This document shows positions 28,854-38,313 of a stretch of DNA of 45,566 bases, one piece after another. Both the position numbers and the translations under genes were made by a program. The notes beneath the pieces were generated by a model that worked only from the letters and a program-made list of their open reading frames with translations, was not told where the DNA came from and did no database searches. Each line of letters starts with the position of its first letter. Within the stretch, counting starts at the first letter, position 1. The DNA comes from Pseudomonas sp. TH10 (GTDB lineage Bacteria > Pseudomonadota > Gammaproteobacteria > Pseudomonadales > Pseudomonadaceae): contig NZ_JAEKEG010000167.1 of NCBI RefSeq assembly GCF_016651255.1, positions 1 to 45,566 on the forward strand. Direction: 5' to 3'.

Positions 28854-29816
28854 ATGAATTTGCAGGACATGCCGTCACTGGCACCCAGCCACATCGAGTT
28901 ACCGCTGCCCGCGATCGCGCCCGGCGAACCGTTCAAGGAACCCGCTGCAGACGGTTTTATCCTCGGCGGCTTTACCTGGCGCCATGCCTCCCATGACAGC
29001 GCGCGCCCGATTGTGATCATCAACGCCGCCACTTCCGTGCGCTGCCGCCACTACGCGCGGTTTGCCGACTATCTGCATGCCAATGGCTTCGACGTCATCA
29101 CCTACGATTACCGCGGCATCGGGGAATCGCGCCCCGCTTCGATGAAAGGCCTGAGGGCGTCATGGTCCGACTGGGGCACCCTGGACTTCGAGGCGATGCT
29201 CAAGCGCGCCCAGCGCGAATTCCCTGGCCAACCCATCGATGTGGTGGCTCACAGCTTTGGCGGCTGTGCAGCGGGCCTGGGAGCGTCGGGGCCGGTGATT
29301 CGTCGCCTGGTGACGGTAGGGGCGCAATTCGCTTACTGGCGCGACTACGCGCCCGCCCATCGCTGGCGCATGTTGGGCAAGTGGCACCTGGTGATGCCGT
29401 TGCTGACGATGCTGTACGGTTATTTTCCCGGCAAGCGCCTGGGCTGGCTGGAAGACACCCCTGCCGGCGTCGTCCGTGACTGGAGCACACCCACCGCCCG
29501 TTACGAAAAGCGCCCCAGCGGCCGCGACCTGCATGTGAAAACCTTTGCGGCAGTCAAGGCGCAAACCCTGGCGATCAGCATCAGCGACGATCCGTACGGC
29601 ACGATCCCGGCCATCGAACGCCTGCTCGGCTACTTCAGCAACGCGGCAAAAACCCACCTGCGCATCGAACCGCAGGACATCGGCGAACAACAAGTCGGAC
29701 ATTTCGCCTTTTTTCGCAGCGCATACCAAGCCACACTATGGCCCATCGCTCTGACCTGGCTGCAAACCGGCGCACTGGCCCCCGACACACCCGGGCAGCA
29801 AGTGCCGCGCAGCTGA
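28854..29816 (+). CDS. Alpha/beta-fold hydrolase
   Basis: A 320-residue soluble serine hydrolase. The nucleophile elbow is VVAHSFGG, the oxyanion-side strand IVIINAATSVRCRHYARFADYLHANGFDVITYDYRGIGES, and a catalytic Asp is likely in ISDDPYG with a His in QVGHFAFFR. It resembles uncharacterised hydrolases annotated as serine aminopeptidase S33-like. The substrate cannot be named. Start ATG 28854 is preferred to longer readings into the tRNA terminator. The two Lys-rich genes follow. Confidence 0.82.
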   Translation: MNLQDMPSLAPSHIELPLPAIAPGEPFKEPAADGFILGGFTWRHASHDSARPIVIINAATSVRCRHYARFADYLHANGFDVITYDYRGIGESRPASMKGLRASWSDWGTLDFEAMLKRAQREFPGQPIDVVAHSFGGCAAGLGASGPVIRRLVTVGAQFAYWRDYAPAHRWRMLGKWHLVMPLLTMLYGYFPGKRLGWLEDTPAGVVRDWSTPTARYEKRPSGRDLHVKTFAAVKAQTLAISISDDPYGTIPAIERLLGYFSNAAKTHLRIEPQDIGEQQVGHFAFFRSAYQATLWPIALTWLQTGALAPDTPGQQVPRS

Positions 29817-29844
29817 GCCCTCTCAACGCACGACGGAACACATC

Positions 29845-30258
29845 ATGGCCTCCGCCAACAAGCAGCAAAAACGCGCCACCCGGGCCAAAGCCAAGGCCAA
29901 GCAGAACCGCACCAAACGCGCTGAAGCGCCGGTCGAGCTGGACCCGAACGATGACCGCATCGACTTCGAATCGGTGGATCTGACCGAGCTGTTCAAGAAA
30001 ATGATCGACGCCGAGAAGATCAGCCAGCAAGCGATGTGCACGGCCTTCCTCGAACACCCGCTGCTCGCACTGGTGCTGGAACAGGAAGGCGAGGAGATCG
30101 CCACTGACTTCATCATCGGCGCGCTGATCGAGTATCGCCAGTGGTCGCAGGAAACTGACGAGGCAGGCGCCTTGGCATGGATCGAATCACCGGCCTTCCA
30201 GGCCGACTATGTGGCGGCGTCCGACGCGATCGCCGCAAACACCCAACAGAAGAACTGA
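29845..30258 (+). CDS. Hypothetical protein with a basic N-terminal tail, copy 1
   Basis: A 137-residue protein I cannot assign to a named family. It opens with a Lys/Arg/Gln/Ala-rich stretch (MASANKQQKRATRAKAKAKQ), then has an acidic, helical domain (LFKKMIDAEKISQQAMCTAFLEHPLL, later ALIEYRQWSQETDEAGALAWIESPAFQADY). The next gene has the same plan and tail, so this is a tandem duplicate. The tail could bind nucleic acid or ribosomes; that is inference only. No signal peptide is present. Confidence 0.8.
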   Translation: MASANKQQKRATRAKAKAKQNRTKRAEAPVELDPNDDRIDFESVDLTELFKKMIDAEKISQQAMCTAFLEHPLLALVLEQEGEEIATDFIIGALIEYRQWSQETDEAGALAWIESPAFQADYVAASDAIAANTQQKN

Positions 30259-30264
30259 GTTCCC

Positions 30265-30717
30265 ATGGCATCCCTGAACAAGCAACAGAAACGCGCCAAA
30301 CGCGCCAAGGCCAAAGCCAAACAAATCCGTATGGTCGGCCGCAAGCCGCTGGAACAGGACGACGACCTCGACCACCTCGCCGAGCCGGTGCCGGAATACG
30401 TCCTGGCGATGTTCAGCAAAATGCGCGACGCCGAAGCCATCAGCCGCAACGAAATGCTCCTGACGCTGCTGCGCGAACTGGCGTTCGTCATCGTTGATCA
30501 TCCAGAGCTGCTGGACATGGAAAACGCCGACAACGAAGGCATGGCCGCCACTCACCTGGCCGCCGACATGCTGATCGACTACCGCATGTGGGCCGAAGGC
30601 GTAACGATCGAAGAAGCCCAGGCCTGGCTGAGCGAGCCACAGTTCATCACCGATTTCGGGGTTGCGCTGGATGCTTATGGCAAGTCGGTGGAAGCGCAGG
30701 AAGACAAGAGCGAATAA
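30265..30717 (+). CDS. Hypothetical protein with a basic N-terminal tail, copy 2
   Basis: A 150-residue paralogue of the gene just before it: MASLNKQQKRAKRAKAKAKQ, then MFSKMRDAEAISRNEMLLTLLREL and MLIDYRMWAEGVTIEEAQAWLSEPQFITDFGVALDAYG align with copy 1. The tail is almost unchanged while the helical domain has drifted, which suggests the tail is under constraint. It starts 6 nt after copy 1 and both share one transcript ending at the hairpin at 30734. Confidence 0.8.
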   Translation: MASLNKQQKRAKRAKAKAKQIRMVGRKPLEQDDDLDHLAEPVPEYVLAMFSKMRDAEAISRNEMLLTLLRELAFVIVDHPELLDMENADNEGMAATHLAADMLIDYRMWAEGVTIEEAQAWLSEPQFITDFGVALDAYGKSVEAQEDKSE

Positions 30718-30733
30718 CCACCGTTCACAAACA

Positions 30734-30770
30734 AAAACGGCCGCTTGTCATCACTGACAGCGGCCGTTTT
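30734..30770. terminator. Bidirectional terminator
   Basis: AAAACGGCCGCTTGTCA, loop TCAC, TGACAGCGGCCGTTTT; A-run and T-run on either side. It lies between the convergent copy 2 gene and the gabP-like gene and can serve both. Confidence 0.9.
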
Positions 30771-30787
30771 GCATTACGCGCTACGGA

Positions 30788-32179
30788 TCAGTTCAACACC
30801 GGCGCGCCACGTTTTTCCAGCTTGCGACGGCGTGCTACCAGCAAACCGGCTGCCACCACCATCAGGCTCAGCAAACCAGTCGCGAGGATTTCCACGCGAT
30901 GCGCTTCCTGGAACAACATGATGGTCAGGGCCGCAACGATGAAGATGATCACCGCGTAGGTCAGGCCCGGGAACAGCCACATGCTGAATTCGATTTTCTC
31001 GCCGCGCGCCACGCGTTGTTTGCGCATACGCAGTTGCGAGAAGGCGATTACCAGGTACACCAGCAGGGCGATGGCGCCGGAGCTGGCCAAGAGGAACTCG
31101 AACACGGCGGCTGGGGCTACGTAGTTGGCGAAAGTGCAGAGGAACGCTGCGCCAGTCGACAACATCACTGCCCAGTAAGGCGTGCCGCTTTTGTTGGTGC
31201 GGGTCGACATGGCCGGGGCATCGCCACGCTTGCCAAGGGAGAAGAGCATGCGCGACGACGTGTAGAGCGCCGAGTTCAGGCAGCTGGTCACTGCGACCAG
31301 AACGACGATGTCGACGATCATTTTCGCGTTAGGAATGCCCATGCGTTCAAGCACGGTCTGGTAGGAACCGAGGTTGGCCAGCGTAGGGTCGTTCCAAGGC
31401 ACCAGGGCCACAACGATGAAGATCGATACCAGATAGAACAGGCCAATCCGCCAGATCACCGAGTTGGTAGCCTTGGAGATCTGCTTGCCCGGGTTCTTCG
31501 ATTCCGCGGCCGCGATGGTCACGATCTCGGTACCCATGAAGGAGAACATGGTCGTCAGGATTGCACCCAGTACCGCGCCCATACCGTTTGGCAGGAAGCC
31601 GCCGCTGTCGAACAGGTGCGACACACCGCTGACCTGGCTGTTCGGCAGGTAGCCGAAGATCGCTGCGAGACCGAGGCCGATGAAGCCGATGATCGCCAGC
31701 ACTTTGATCAGGGCAAACCAGAATTCGAATTCACCGTAGTTCTTCACGCTGAACAGGTTGGTGACGGTCAGCAGCATGGTGATGATCAGCGCGAAAGCCC
31801 AGATGCCTACACCGGGAAACCACGCGTGCAGGATGGTCGCGGCGGCGTTGGCCTCCAGCGGAATCACCAGTACCCAGAACCACCAGTACAGCCAGCCGAT
31901 GGTGAAACCGGCCCAATGCCCAATCGCACGGTCGGCGTAAGTCGAGAACGAACCGGTGTCCGGCGAGGCAACAGCCATTTCGCCGAGCATGCGCATCACC
32001 AACACCACCAGAGTACCGGCGGCAGCATAAGCCAGCAGTACGGCAGGGCCAGCAGCAGCGATGGCGTGGCCGGAGCCAACGAACAGACCGGCGCCGATCA
32101 CACCGGCGATCGACAACATGGTCACATGACGCGGTTTGAGCCCCTGTTCGAGGCCATTGGAGCTTGGGGTACTGCTCAT
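30788..32179 (-). CDS. gabP: Amino acid permease of the GabP type
   Basis: A 463-residue, 12-helix APC-family carrier. GLKPRHVTMLSIAGVIGAGLFVGSGHAI is the AAT-family helix 1, SPDTGSFSTYADRAIGHWAGFTIGWLYWWFWVLVIPLEANAA matches GABA permeases, and AESKNPGKQISKATNSVIWRI is the conserved loop before helix 7. Substrate is most likely 4-aminobutyrate, though related amino acids cannot be excluded. The ATG at 32179 is chosen for the family N-terminus (MSSTPSS...); the upstream extension is rejected. Confidence 0.85.
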   Translation of the reverse strand: MSSTPSSNGLEQGLKPRHVTMLSIAGVIGAGLFVGSGHAIAAAGPAVLLAYAAAGTLVVLVMRMLGEMAVASPDTGSFSTYADRAIGHWAGFTIGWLYWWFWVLVIPLEANAAATILHAWFPGVGIWAFALIITMLLTVTNLFSVKNYGEFEFWFALIKVLAIIGFIGLGLAAIFGYLPNSQVSGVSHLFDSGGFLPNGMGAVLGAILTTMFSFMGTEIVTIAAAESKNPGKQISKATNSVIWRIGLFYLVSIFIVVALVPWNDPTLANLGSYQTVLERMGIPNAKMIVDIVVLVAVTSCLNSALYTSSRMLFSLGKRGDAPAMSTRTNKSGTPYWAVMLSTGAAFLCTFANYVAPAAVFEFLLASSGAIALLVYLVIAFSQLRMRKQRVARGEKIEFSMWLFPGLTYAVIIFIVAALTIMLFQEAHRVEILATGLLSLMVVAAGLLVARRRKLEKRGAPVLN

Positions 32180-32740
32180 CGAAACTACCTTTGCGAGGAA
32201 AGCGATTGCGTCCGGCCCGTCTGGCATTTCTTTCTCGTAAAAAGAATCCAACGGGGCGTTCCTTATTCTGCACGCAATAAATGCGCCAAAATGTTTCAAA
32301 GTCTTCTGGAGCGCGGCTTTGCGCGCGACCGGACGGTCATCGCAAGTCTTTGAGATTAATGGCAATTCGCCAGAGCGTTACCCTGCGACTCACTTTCAAG
32401 ACGAATCCGCGCACCAGAAACACAACAAAAAATGCCCGTCGCACAATAAAAGTGCAGTTCAGGAACGTTTGTCCGGTTAACGCTTCCAACCCCCGGCAAA
32501 GCTGGCAACATCGCGCCTTTTTTTACGGCAGGACGTCGTTTTTCCATCGCCGGGCAGGTTCAAACACCTGTTCGTTTGATAGCAGCGCGACAGTCTGCTG
32601 TGCCGATGCGACAACCTGCCACACGCCACCCGTTAACCGCTCGCAGCGCTGTTGGCTGCCATTGAAACGCTATGCTAGCTTGGCCGCCTCCCCAGGACGG
32701 CCATCCAACAGCTGGAGCGCAACATATATGAGGAACGCAC
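32180..32740. other. Intergenic region between divergent gabP-like and ABC genes
   Basis: About 560 bp with no supported gene. It must hold the promoters of both divergent units, but I see no convincing -35/-10 pair, sigma54 site or operator. ORFs read here are extensions of, or antisense to, the flanking genes. Confidence 0.5.
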
Positions 32741-33514
32741 ATGGCTGAGGCCACGCCCGCGCTTGAAATCCGCAACTTGCACAAACGCTACGGGAAGCTT
32801 GAGGTGCTCAAAGGCATCTCGCTGACCGCCCGCGACGGCGATGTGATCTCGATCCTCGGTTCCTCCGGTTCCGGCAAGTCCACGTTCCTGCGTTGCATCA
32901 ACCTGCTGGAAAACCCGCACCAGGGCCAGATTCTGGTGGCCGGTGAAGAACTCAAGCTCAAGCCCGCCAAGAATGGCGAACTGGTTGCCGCCGACGGCAA
33001 ACAGATCAATCGCATGCGCTCCGAGATTGGTTTTGTGTTTCAAAACTTTAATCTGTGGCCGCACATGAGCATCCTCGACAACATCATCGAGGCGCCGCGT
33101 CGCGTACTAGGTCAGAGCAAAGCCGAGGCCATCGAAGTCGCCGAGGCGCTGCTGGCCAAGGTCGGCATCGCTGACAAGCGCCACGCGTACCCGGCGCAAT
33201 TGTCCGGTGGTCAGCAACAGCGCGCGGCGATTGCCCGCACGCTGGCGATGCAACCGAAGGTGATTCTGTTCGACGAGCCCACCTCCGCGCTTGACCCGGA
33301 AATGGTTCAGGAAGTACTTAGTGTCATCCGCGCACTGGCCGAAGAAGGCCGCACCATGCTGCTCGTGACCCACGAAATGGGTTTCGCCCGTCAGGTCTCC
33401 AGCGAAGTGGTGTTCCTTCATCAGGGCCTTATAGAAGAGCAAGGATCGCCTCAGCAGGTGTTCGAGAACCCGCTTTCGGCGCGCTGCAAACAATTCATGT
33501 CCAGCAACCGCTAA
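32741..33514 (+). CDS. Polar amino acid ABC transporter, ATPase subunit
   Basis: A 257-residue HisP-like ATPase. Walker A GSSGSGKST (residues 40-48), signature LSGGQQQR, Walker B VILFDEPTSALDPE and the switch His in LLVTHEMGF are intact. The insert PAKNGELVAADGKQINRMRSEIGFVFQNFNLWPHM is typical of the His/Lys/Arg/ornithine transporter group. First gene of the four-gene ABC operon that continues to 35738. Confidence 0.93.
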   Translation: MAEATPALEIRNLHKRYGKLEVLKGISLTARDGDVISILGSSGSGKSTFLRCINLLENPHQGQILVAGEELKLKPAKNGELVAADGKQINRMRSEIGFVFQNFNLWPHMSILDNIIEAPRRVLGQSKAEAIEVAEALLAKVGIADKRHAYPAQLSGGQQQRAAIARTLAMQPKVILFDEPTSALDPEMVQEVLSVIRALAEEGRTMLLVTHEMGFARQVSSEVVFLHQGLIEEQGSPQQVFENPLSARCKQFMSSNR

Positions 33515-33527
33515 CGGAGCAACATGC

Positions 33528-34277
33528 ATGCAGAATTTTAAAAAGGTCTTCCTGGCCGCCGCCGTCACCCTCGCGTTCAGCGCCGGTGCCATGGCCGAGA
33601 CCCTGAAGATGGGCATCGAAGCGGCTTACCCGCCGTTCAACAACAAAGACGCCAGCGGCAACGTGGTCGGCTTCGACAAAGACATCGGCGACGCCCTCTG
33701 CGCGAAGATGAAAGTCGAGTGCACCGTGGTCACATCCGACTGGGACGGCATCATTCCGGCCCTGAACGCGAAGAAATTCGACTTCCTGATCTCCTCGCTG
33801 TCGATCACCGACGAGCGCAAAGGCGCGGTGGACTTCACCGACCCGTACTACTCGAACAAGCTGCAATTCATCGCACCGAAGAATGTCGATTTCAAAACCG
33901 ACAAGGACTCGCTCAAGGGCAAGACCATCGGTACTCAGCGTGCGACCCTGGCCGGTACCTGGCTGGAAGACACCTACGCCGATGACATCAAAGTCAGCCT
34001 CTACGACACCCAGGAAAACGCCTACCTCGACCTGACTTCCGGTCGTGTCGACGCGATCCTCGCCGACAAGTACGCCAACTATGACTGGCTGAAAAGCGAC
34101 GCGGGCAAGAACTACGAGTTCAAGGGTGACCCGGTTGTAGAAAGCGACAAGATCGGCATCGCTGTGCGTAAAGGCGACCCACTGCGTGAGAAGCTGAACG
34201 CAGCCCTGAAGGAAATCGTCGCTGACGGTACCTACAAGAAGATCAACGACAAGTACTTCCCGTTCAGCATCTACTGA
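33528..34277 (+). CDS. Polar amino acid ABC transporter, periplasmic binding protein
   Basis: A 249-residue protein with a signal peptide (MQNFKKVFLAAAVTLAFSAGAMA) and the SBP_bac_3 fold: LKMGIEAAYPPFNNKDASGNVVGFDKDIGDALC, then WDGIIPALNAKKFDFLISSLSITDERKGAVDFTDPYY. These are the LAO/HisJ-type ligand-binding blocks, so basic amino acids are the likely cargo. ATG 33528 is chosen over the overlapping ATG four bases upstream, which opens only a five-codon frame. Confidence 0.93.
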   Translation: MQNFKKVFLAAAVTLAFSAGAMAETLKMGIEAAYPPFNNKDASGNVVGFDKDIGDALCAKMKVECTVVTSDWDGIIPALNAKKFDFLISSLSITDERKGAVDFTDPYYSNKLQFIAPKNVDFKTDKDSLKGKTIGTQRATLAGTWLEDTYADDIKVSLYDTQENAYLDLTSGRVDAILADKYANYDWLKSDAGKNYEFKGDPVVESDKIGIAVRKGDPLREKLNAALKEIVADGTYKKINDKYFPFSIY

Positions 34278-34356
34278 TCCTGACCTGTGGGACTGGCGCC
34301 GTTCGTTGAGCGGCGCCGGCTCCCGACTTTGCCTGCCGCAATTTGAACAGAACTCC

Positions 34357-35049
34357 ATGATTATCGACCTCTACGGATTCGGCCCGGCCCTCGCTGCCGG
34401 CGCGCTGATGACCGTCCAACTGGCCCTCACGGCCCTGTGCCAGGGATTGGTGCTCGGTCTGCTCGGCGCCTTGGCCAAGACTTCCCCGTACAAGCCGCTG
34501 CAATGGCTTGGCGGCACTTATTCCACATTGGTGCGCGGCGTCCCGGAATTGCTCTGGGTGCTGTTGATCTACTTCGGTACGGTCAATCTGATGCGCGCCC
34601 TCGGTGAATTCTTCGGCAACCCCGACCTGCAACTCAACGCCTTTGCTGCCGGTGTAATTGCACTGGGCCTGTGCTTCGGCGCCTACGCCACGGAAGTGTT
34701 CCGTGGTGCGATCCTCGCCATTCCCAAAGGCCACCGTGAGGCCGGTCAGGCCCTGGGCCTGTCGAAATGGCGGATCTTCACCCGGCTGATCATGCCGCAG
34801 ATGTGGCGCATCGCCCTGCCCGGCCTGGGCAATCTGTTCATGATCCTGATGAAGGACACCGCACTGGTCTCGGTCATCGGCCTTGAAGAAATCATGCGTC
34901 ACGCGCAAATCGGCGTGACCGTGTCGAAACAACCGTTCACCTTCTATATGGTCGCCGCGATCATGTACCTGGGCCTGACAGTGCTGGCGATGACCGGCAT
35001 GCACTTCCTGGAAAAACGCGCCGCTCGCGGCTTTGCGAGGAGCGCTTAA
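34357..35049 (+). CDS. Polar amino acid ABC transporter, permease 1
   Basis: A 230-residue inner-membrane protein of the HisQ type. FGPALAAGALMTVQLALTALCQGLVLGLLGAL starts the membrane part, and the EAA loop that docks to the ATPase is AIPKGHREAGQALGLSKWRIFTRLIMPQMWRIALPGLGN. The stop overlaps the start of permease 2 (TAATG). Confidence 0.92.
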   Translation: MIIDLYGFGPALAAGALMTVQLALTALCQGLVLGLLGALAKTSPYKPLQWLGGTYSTLVRGVPELLWVLLIYFGTVNLMRALGEFFGNPDLQLNAFAAGVIALGLCFGAYATEVFRGAILAIPKGHREAGQALGLSKWRIFTRLIMPQMWRIALPGLGNLFMILMKDTALVSVIGLEEIMRHAQIGVTVSKQPFTFYMVAAIMYLGLTVLAMTGMHFLEKRAARGFARSA

Positions 35050-35738
35050 TGAACTGGGAAGTCATCATCAAGTGGCTGCCGAAACTGGCGCAGGGCGCGA
35101 CCCTGACCCTCGAATTGGTCGCCATCGCCGTGATTGCCGGTCTGCTACTGGCAATTCCGCTGGGCATCGCCCGCTCGTCGAAGCTGTGGTACGTGCGCTC
35201 GCTGCCTTACGCCTACATCTTCTTTTTCCGTGGCACGCCGTTGCTGGTTCAACTGTTCCTGGTTTATTACGGCCTGGCGCAGTTCGACGCGGTGCGTGAA
35301 AGCGCGTTTTGGCCGTACCTGCGCGATCCGTTCTGGTGCGCCACCGTAACCATGACCCTGCACACGGCGGCGTACATCGCCGAAATTCTGCGCGGGGCGA
35401 TTCAGGCGATTCCGCCGGGCGAAATTGAAGCGGCTCGAGCCTTGGGCATGTCCAAGCCGAAAGCGATGTTCTACATCATCCTGCCGCGTGCCGCGCGCAT
35501 CGGCCTGCCGGCCTACAGCAACGAAGTGATCCTGATGCTCAAGGCCAGTGCGCTAGCCAGCACCGTGACCTTGCTGGAACTGACCGGCATGGCGCGCACG
35601 ATCATTGCGCGCACCTATCTGCCGGTGGAAATCTTCTTCGCTGCGGGTGTTTTCTATCTGCTGATGGCTTACGTGCTGGTACGCGGCTTCAAGCTGCTGG
35701 AGCGCTGGCTGCGCGTCGATGCCTGCCAAGGGCGCTGA
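35049..35738 (+). CDS. Polar amino acid ABC transporter, permease 2
   Basis: A 229-residue HisM-type permease. FFRGTPLLVQLFLVYYGLAQFD is the family motif after helix 2, and the EAA loop is AIPPGEIEAARALGMSKPKAMFYIILPRAARIGLPAYSNE. It completes a full importer with the three genes upstream. Its 3' end overlaps the methyltransferase start by 20 nt. Confidence 0.92.
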   Translation: MNWEVIIKWLPKLAQGATLTLELVAIAVIAGLLLAIPLGIARSSKLWYVRSLPYAYIFFFRGTPLLVQLFLVYYGLAQFDAVRESAFWPYLRDPFWCATVTMTLHTAAYIAEILRGAIQAIPPGEIEAARALGMSKPKAMFYIILPRAARIGLPAYSNEVILMLKASALASTVTLLELTGMARTIIARTYLPVEIFFAAGVFYLLMAYVLVRGFKLLERWLRVDACQGR

Positions 35739-36950
35739 CATTTCCCACGTGCTAACGGGCGAGGACTTACTCGCCCGCTTCACGGCGCTGGATGCTTTTT
35801 TGATTGAACATCAGGCGCTGTGGAAACCTCGACCCTTCACTCACCTTTCGCTTGATTGGGAAGCGTCCTACCCGGAGCTGGCGCAGTGGCTGCGTGGCCG
35901 CTCACTGGAAGAGGCTGAACTCGCCCACAACCACCCCGCCCTGCTGGACGCGCCCGAGCCCTTCGCTTCCCTGGCCGCGCAGTCGCTGCAACTCAGCGCC
36001 ATCGGCCAATTACCGGCCCATGCGCTGGAGGAAGCCGGGCACCGCCTGAATGTCGATGTGCCGGGGCGCAAATGGCAGCAGATCGAAGCGTTCGCCAGCC
36101 GCCTGGAATTCACCCAGCCGTCCAGACACTGGCTCGACTGGTGCGCCGGCAAAGGACACTTGGGCCGACGCCTGTTGCAGGCCGGCCAGCAACTCACCTG
36201 CCTGGAATACGACCCGGCACTGGTCGCCAGCGGTCAGGCACTCAGCCAGCGCCATCACCTGCACGCCCTGCATGTTGAACAGGATGTGCTCGCCGCCGAA
36301 GCTGCCCGCCTGCTGCACGGCGGCCATACCCCGGTCGCGCTGCACGCTTGCGGAGACCTGCACGTCAGGCTGATCCAGCTCGCCAGCGCCGCAGGCTGCA
36401 AACAGCTGGCTGTCGCCCCTGCTGCTACAACCGGATCAGTCTCACAGCCCACCAGGCGCTTTCCTCACCGGGCCAGCAATCCACCCTGCAGCTGTCCCTG
36501 GACGACCTGGCGCTGCCTGCCAGCGAAACCGTCACCGCCGGCGCCCGGGTCCGCCAACAACGCGACACTTCCATGGCCCGCCGCCTGGGCTTCGACCTGC
36601 TGCAAAGGCAACTGCGCGGAGTCGATCAATACCTGCCCACGCCGTCTCTTCCCAGCGCCTGGCTGGATAAACCCTTCGCCGAATACTGCCATCACCTGGC
36701 CGCGCTCAAGGACTTATCCACAATCGGGCCGCAAAATTGGCCCGCCCTGAAGGCCGCCGGCTGGCAACGCCTGGCACAGGTGCGCAACCTCGAGCCGCTG
36801 CGCGGGCTGTTCCGGCGTCCGCTGGAGCTGTGGCTGGTGCTCGACAGGGCCATTTTCCTCTCCGAGCAGGGTTACACCGTTCGGCTCGGAACCTTCTGCG
36901 AAAGCCCCCTCACTCCGCGTAATCTGCTGATCCTGGGTGAGCGCTGCTGA
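35719..36950 (+). pseudogene. SAM-dependent methyltransferase, one-base frameshift
   Basis: A class I methyltransferase of the Methyltransf_32 (METTL25/GSTCD-like) type. The SAM loop is WLDWCAGKGHLGRRLLQAG and the acidic strand end CLEYDPALVASGQ; later come LHACGDLH and a Pro-Cys-Cys-Tyr motif. The frame breaks at a C4 run at 36416-36419; one added C gives LAVAPCCYNRIS and joins both parts into 410 residues. The C-terminal part continues from there to the stop at 36950. All motifs persist, so a read error is more likely than a dead gene. It overlaps the end of the ABC operon. Substrate unknown. Confidence 0.85.
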
Positions 36951-37292
36951 AGCACCCAGCCTGTGGATAACTCTGTTGATGGAATTATCCTGGATCCAAT
37001 GTATACAGCTGTTTCCTCCCTGAAACACCTGTGTTCATTTTTCGTACACATGGATAAAAAACCATAAAAACAGGCATTTGCGGACTAATGAGAACGGGTC
37101 CACAAAATCGGTAATGAACAGTAACGGCCATCACGCCCGTTGTGCATAAGCAATTCGCGAAAAGGACATAACCGCCGAATTCGGGACCACGCCCGCAGGC
37201 ATTTGCACCCCGACCGCGACCCTTGCTATACAGGCAAACAAGTGCCGACACTGCGGCCGTTAAAAATAAAAACAAAACACAGGACTCGACTC
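36951..37292. other. Intergenic region before the FkbM gene
   Basis: No supported gene. It holds a perfect DnaA-box sequence in reverse (TGTGGATAA, 36962-36970), and a second, TTATCCACA, lies at 36714-36722 inside the methyltransferase gene. The stretch near 37260 is A-rich. A promoter for the FkbM gene is expected but not clear. Confidence 0.5.
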
Positions 37293-38117
37293 GTGACGTT
37301 CATTTCCTACGCACAGAACTTCGAAGACATCCGCCTGTGGCGCGCCCTCAGAAACGTCGAAAATGGCTTCTACATCGACATTGGCGCCAACGATCCCGTC
37401 CACGACTCAGTCACCAAGGCTTTTTATGACCACGGCTGGACCGGCATCAACGTCGAGCCCGTCGCCAATTACCACCAGGCCCTGTGCGAACAACGCCCCA
37501 AAGACACCAACCTGCAATGCGTCGCGGGCGAAAACGCCCAGGACCTGACGTTCTACAGCATCGCCGACACCGGCCTGTCGACACTGGAACCCACCGTCGC
37601 CCAACAGCGCAAAGACGCCGGCATGGACGTGCGTAGCCACACCGTGCAATCGCGCACCCTGACCTCCATCTGCGAGCAGCACGCCCAAGGCAAGCCCATC
37701 CACTTCCTGAAAATCGACGTCGAAGGCCACGAAGAAACCGTGTTGCGCGGCATGGACTTCAGCCAGTGGCGCCCGTGGATCATCCTCATCGAGACCCCGT
37801 GGGAGCGCAACCAGACCTGGGAAACCCTGCTCACCGACGCCGGCTACCAGTCCATCCTGTTCGACGGCCTCAACACCTACTACCTGGCCGAAGAACACCT
37901 GAACCTCAAACCCGCCTTCGACATCCCGCCCTGCAACCTGGACAACTTCCAGCTCTGCCGCGGCCACACATTCAGCCACCCCCTCAGCGACGCCGACCAA
38001 CACCTCTCCGCCGCTCTACAACGCGCCGAACAGGCCGAAGCGCAACTGCACGCCATCCAAAACAGCCGCACCTGGAAAGCCCTACACAAACTCCGAACAG
38101 CACTGCGCCGCGCCTGA
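37293..38117 (+). CDS. FkbM-family methyltransferase
   Basis: A 274-residue SAM-dependent methyltransferase. FISYAQNFEDIRLWRALRNVENGFYIDIGANDPVHDSVTKAFYDHGWTGINVEPV is the FkbM N-terminal block with the DIGAND SAM loop; IHFLKIDVEGHEETVLRGMDF is the acidic second motif. Such enzymes O-methylate sugars or small molecules. The tail (QRAEQAEAQLHAIQNSRTWKALHKLRTALRRA) is of the sort found on polysaccharide-modifying glycosyltransferases. GTG at 37293 has AGGA 8 nt before it. It stands alone, so its substrate is open; lipopolysaccharide or exopolysaccharide is a guess. Confidence 0.9.
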   Translation: MTFISYAQNFEDIRLWRALRNVENGFYIDIGANDPVHDSVTKAFYDHGWTGINVEPVANYHQALCEQRPKDTNLQCVAGENAQDLTFYSIADTGLSTLEPTVAQQRKDAGMDVRSHTVQSRTLTSICEQHAQGKPIHFLKIDVEGHEETVLRGMDFSQWRPWIILIETPWERNQTWETLLTDAGYQSILFDGLNTYYLAEEHLNLKPAFDIPPCNLDNFQLCRGHTFSHPLSDADQHLSAALQRAEQAEAQLHAIQNSRTWKALHKLRTALRRA

Positions 38118-38153
38118 CCCAAGGCCCGCGCAAAAATAGTCTGAATTCAGGGG

Positions 38154-38181
38154 TTTACAGAACCATTCCAATCGCTATAAT
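38154..38181 (+). promoter_or_regulatory. Sigma70 promoter of tRNA-Thr
   Basis: TTTACA at 38154, 16 nt, then a perfect TATAAT at 38176, 13 nt before the tRNA. Confidence 0.8.
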
Positions 38182-38194
38182 CGTCGCCCAACAC

Positions 38195-38270
<76 letters not shown>

Positions 38271-38279
38271 TACAAAACG

Positions 38280-38313
38280 AAGCCCCTGCAGAAATGCAGG
38301 GGCTTTGTTGTTT
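38280..38313 (+). terminator. Terminator of tRNA-Thr
   Basis: AAGCCCCTGCA, loop GAAA, TGCAGGGGCTT followed by TGTTGTTT. Confidence 0.88.
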
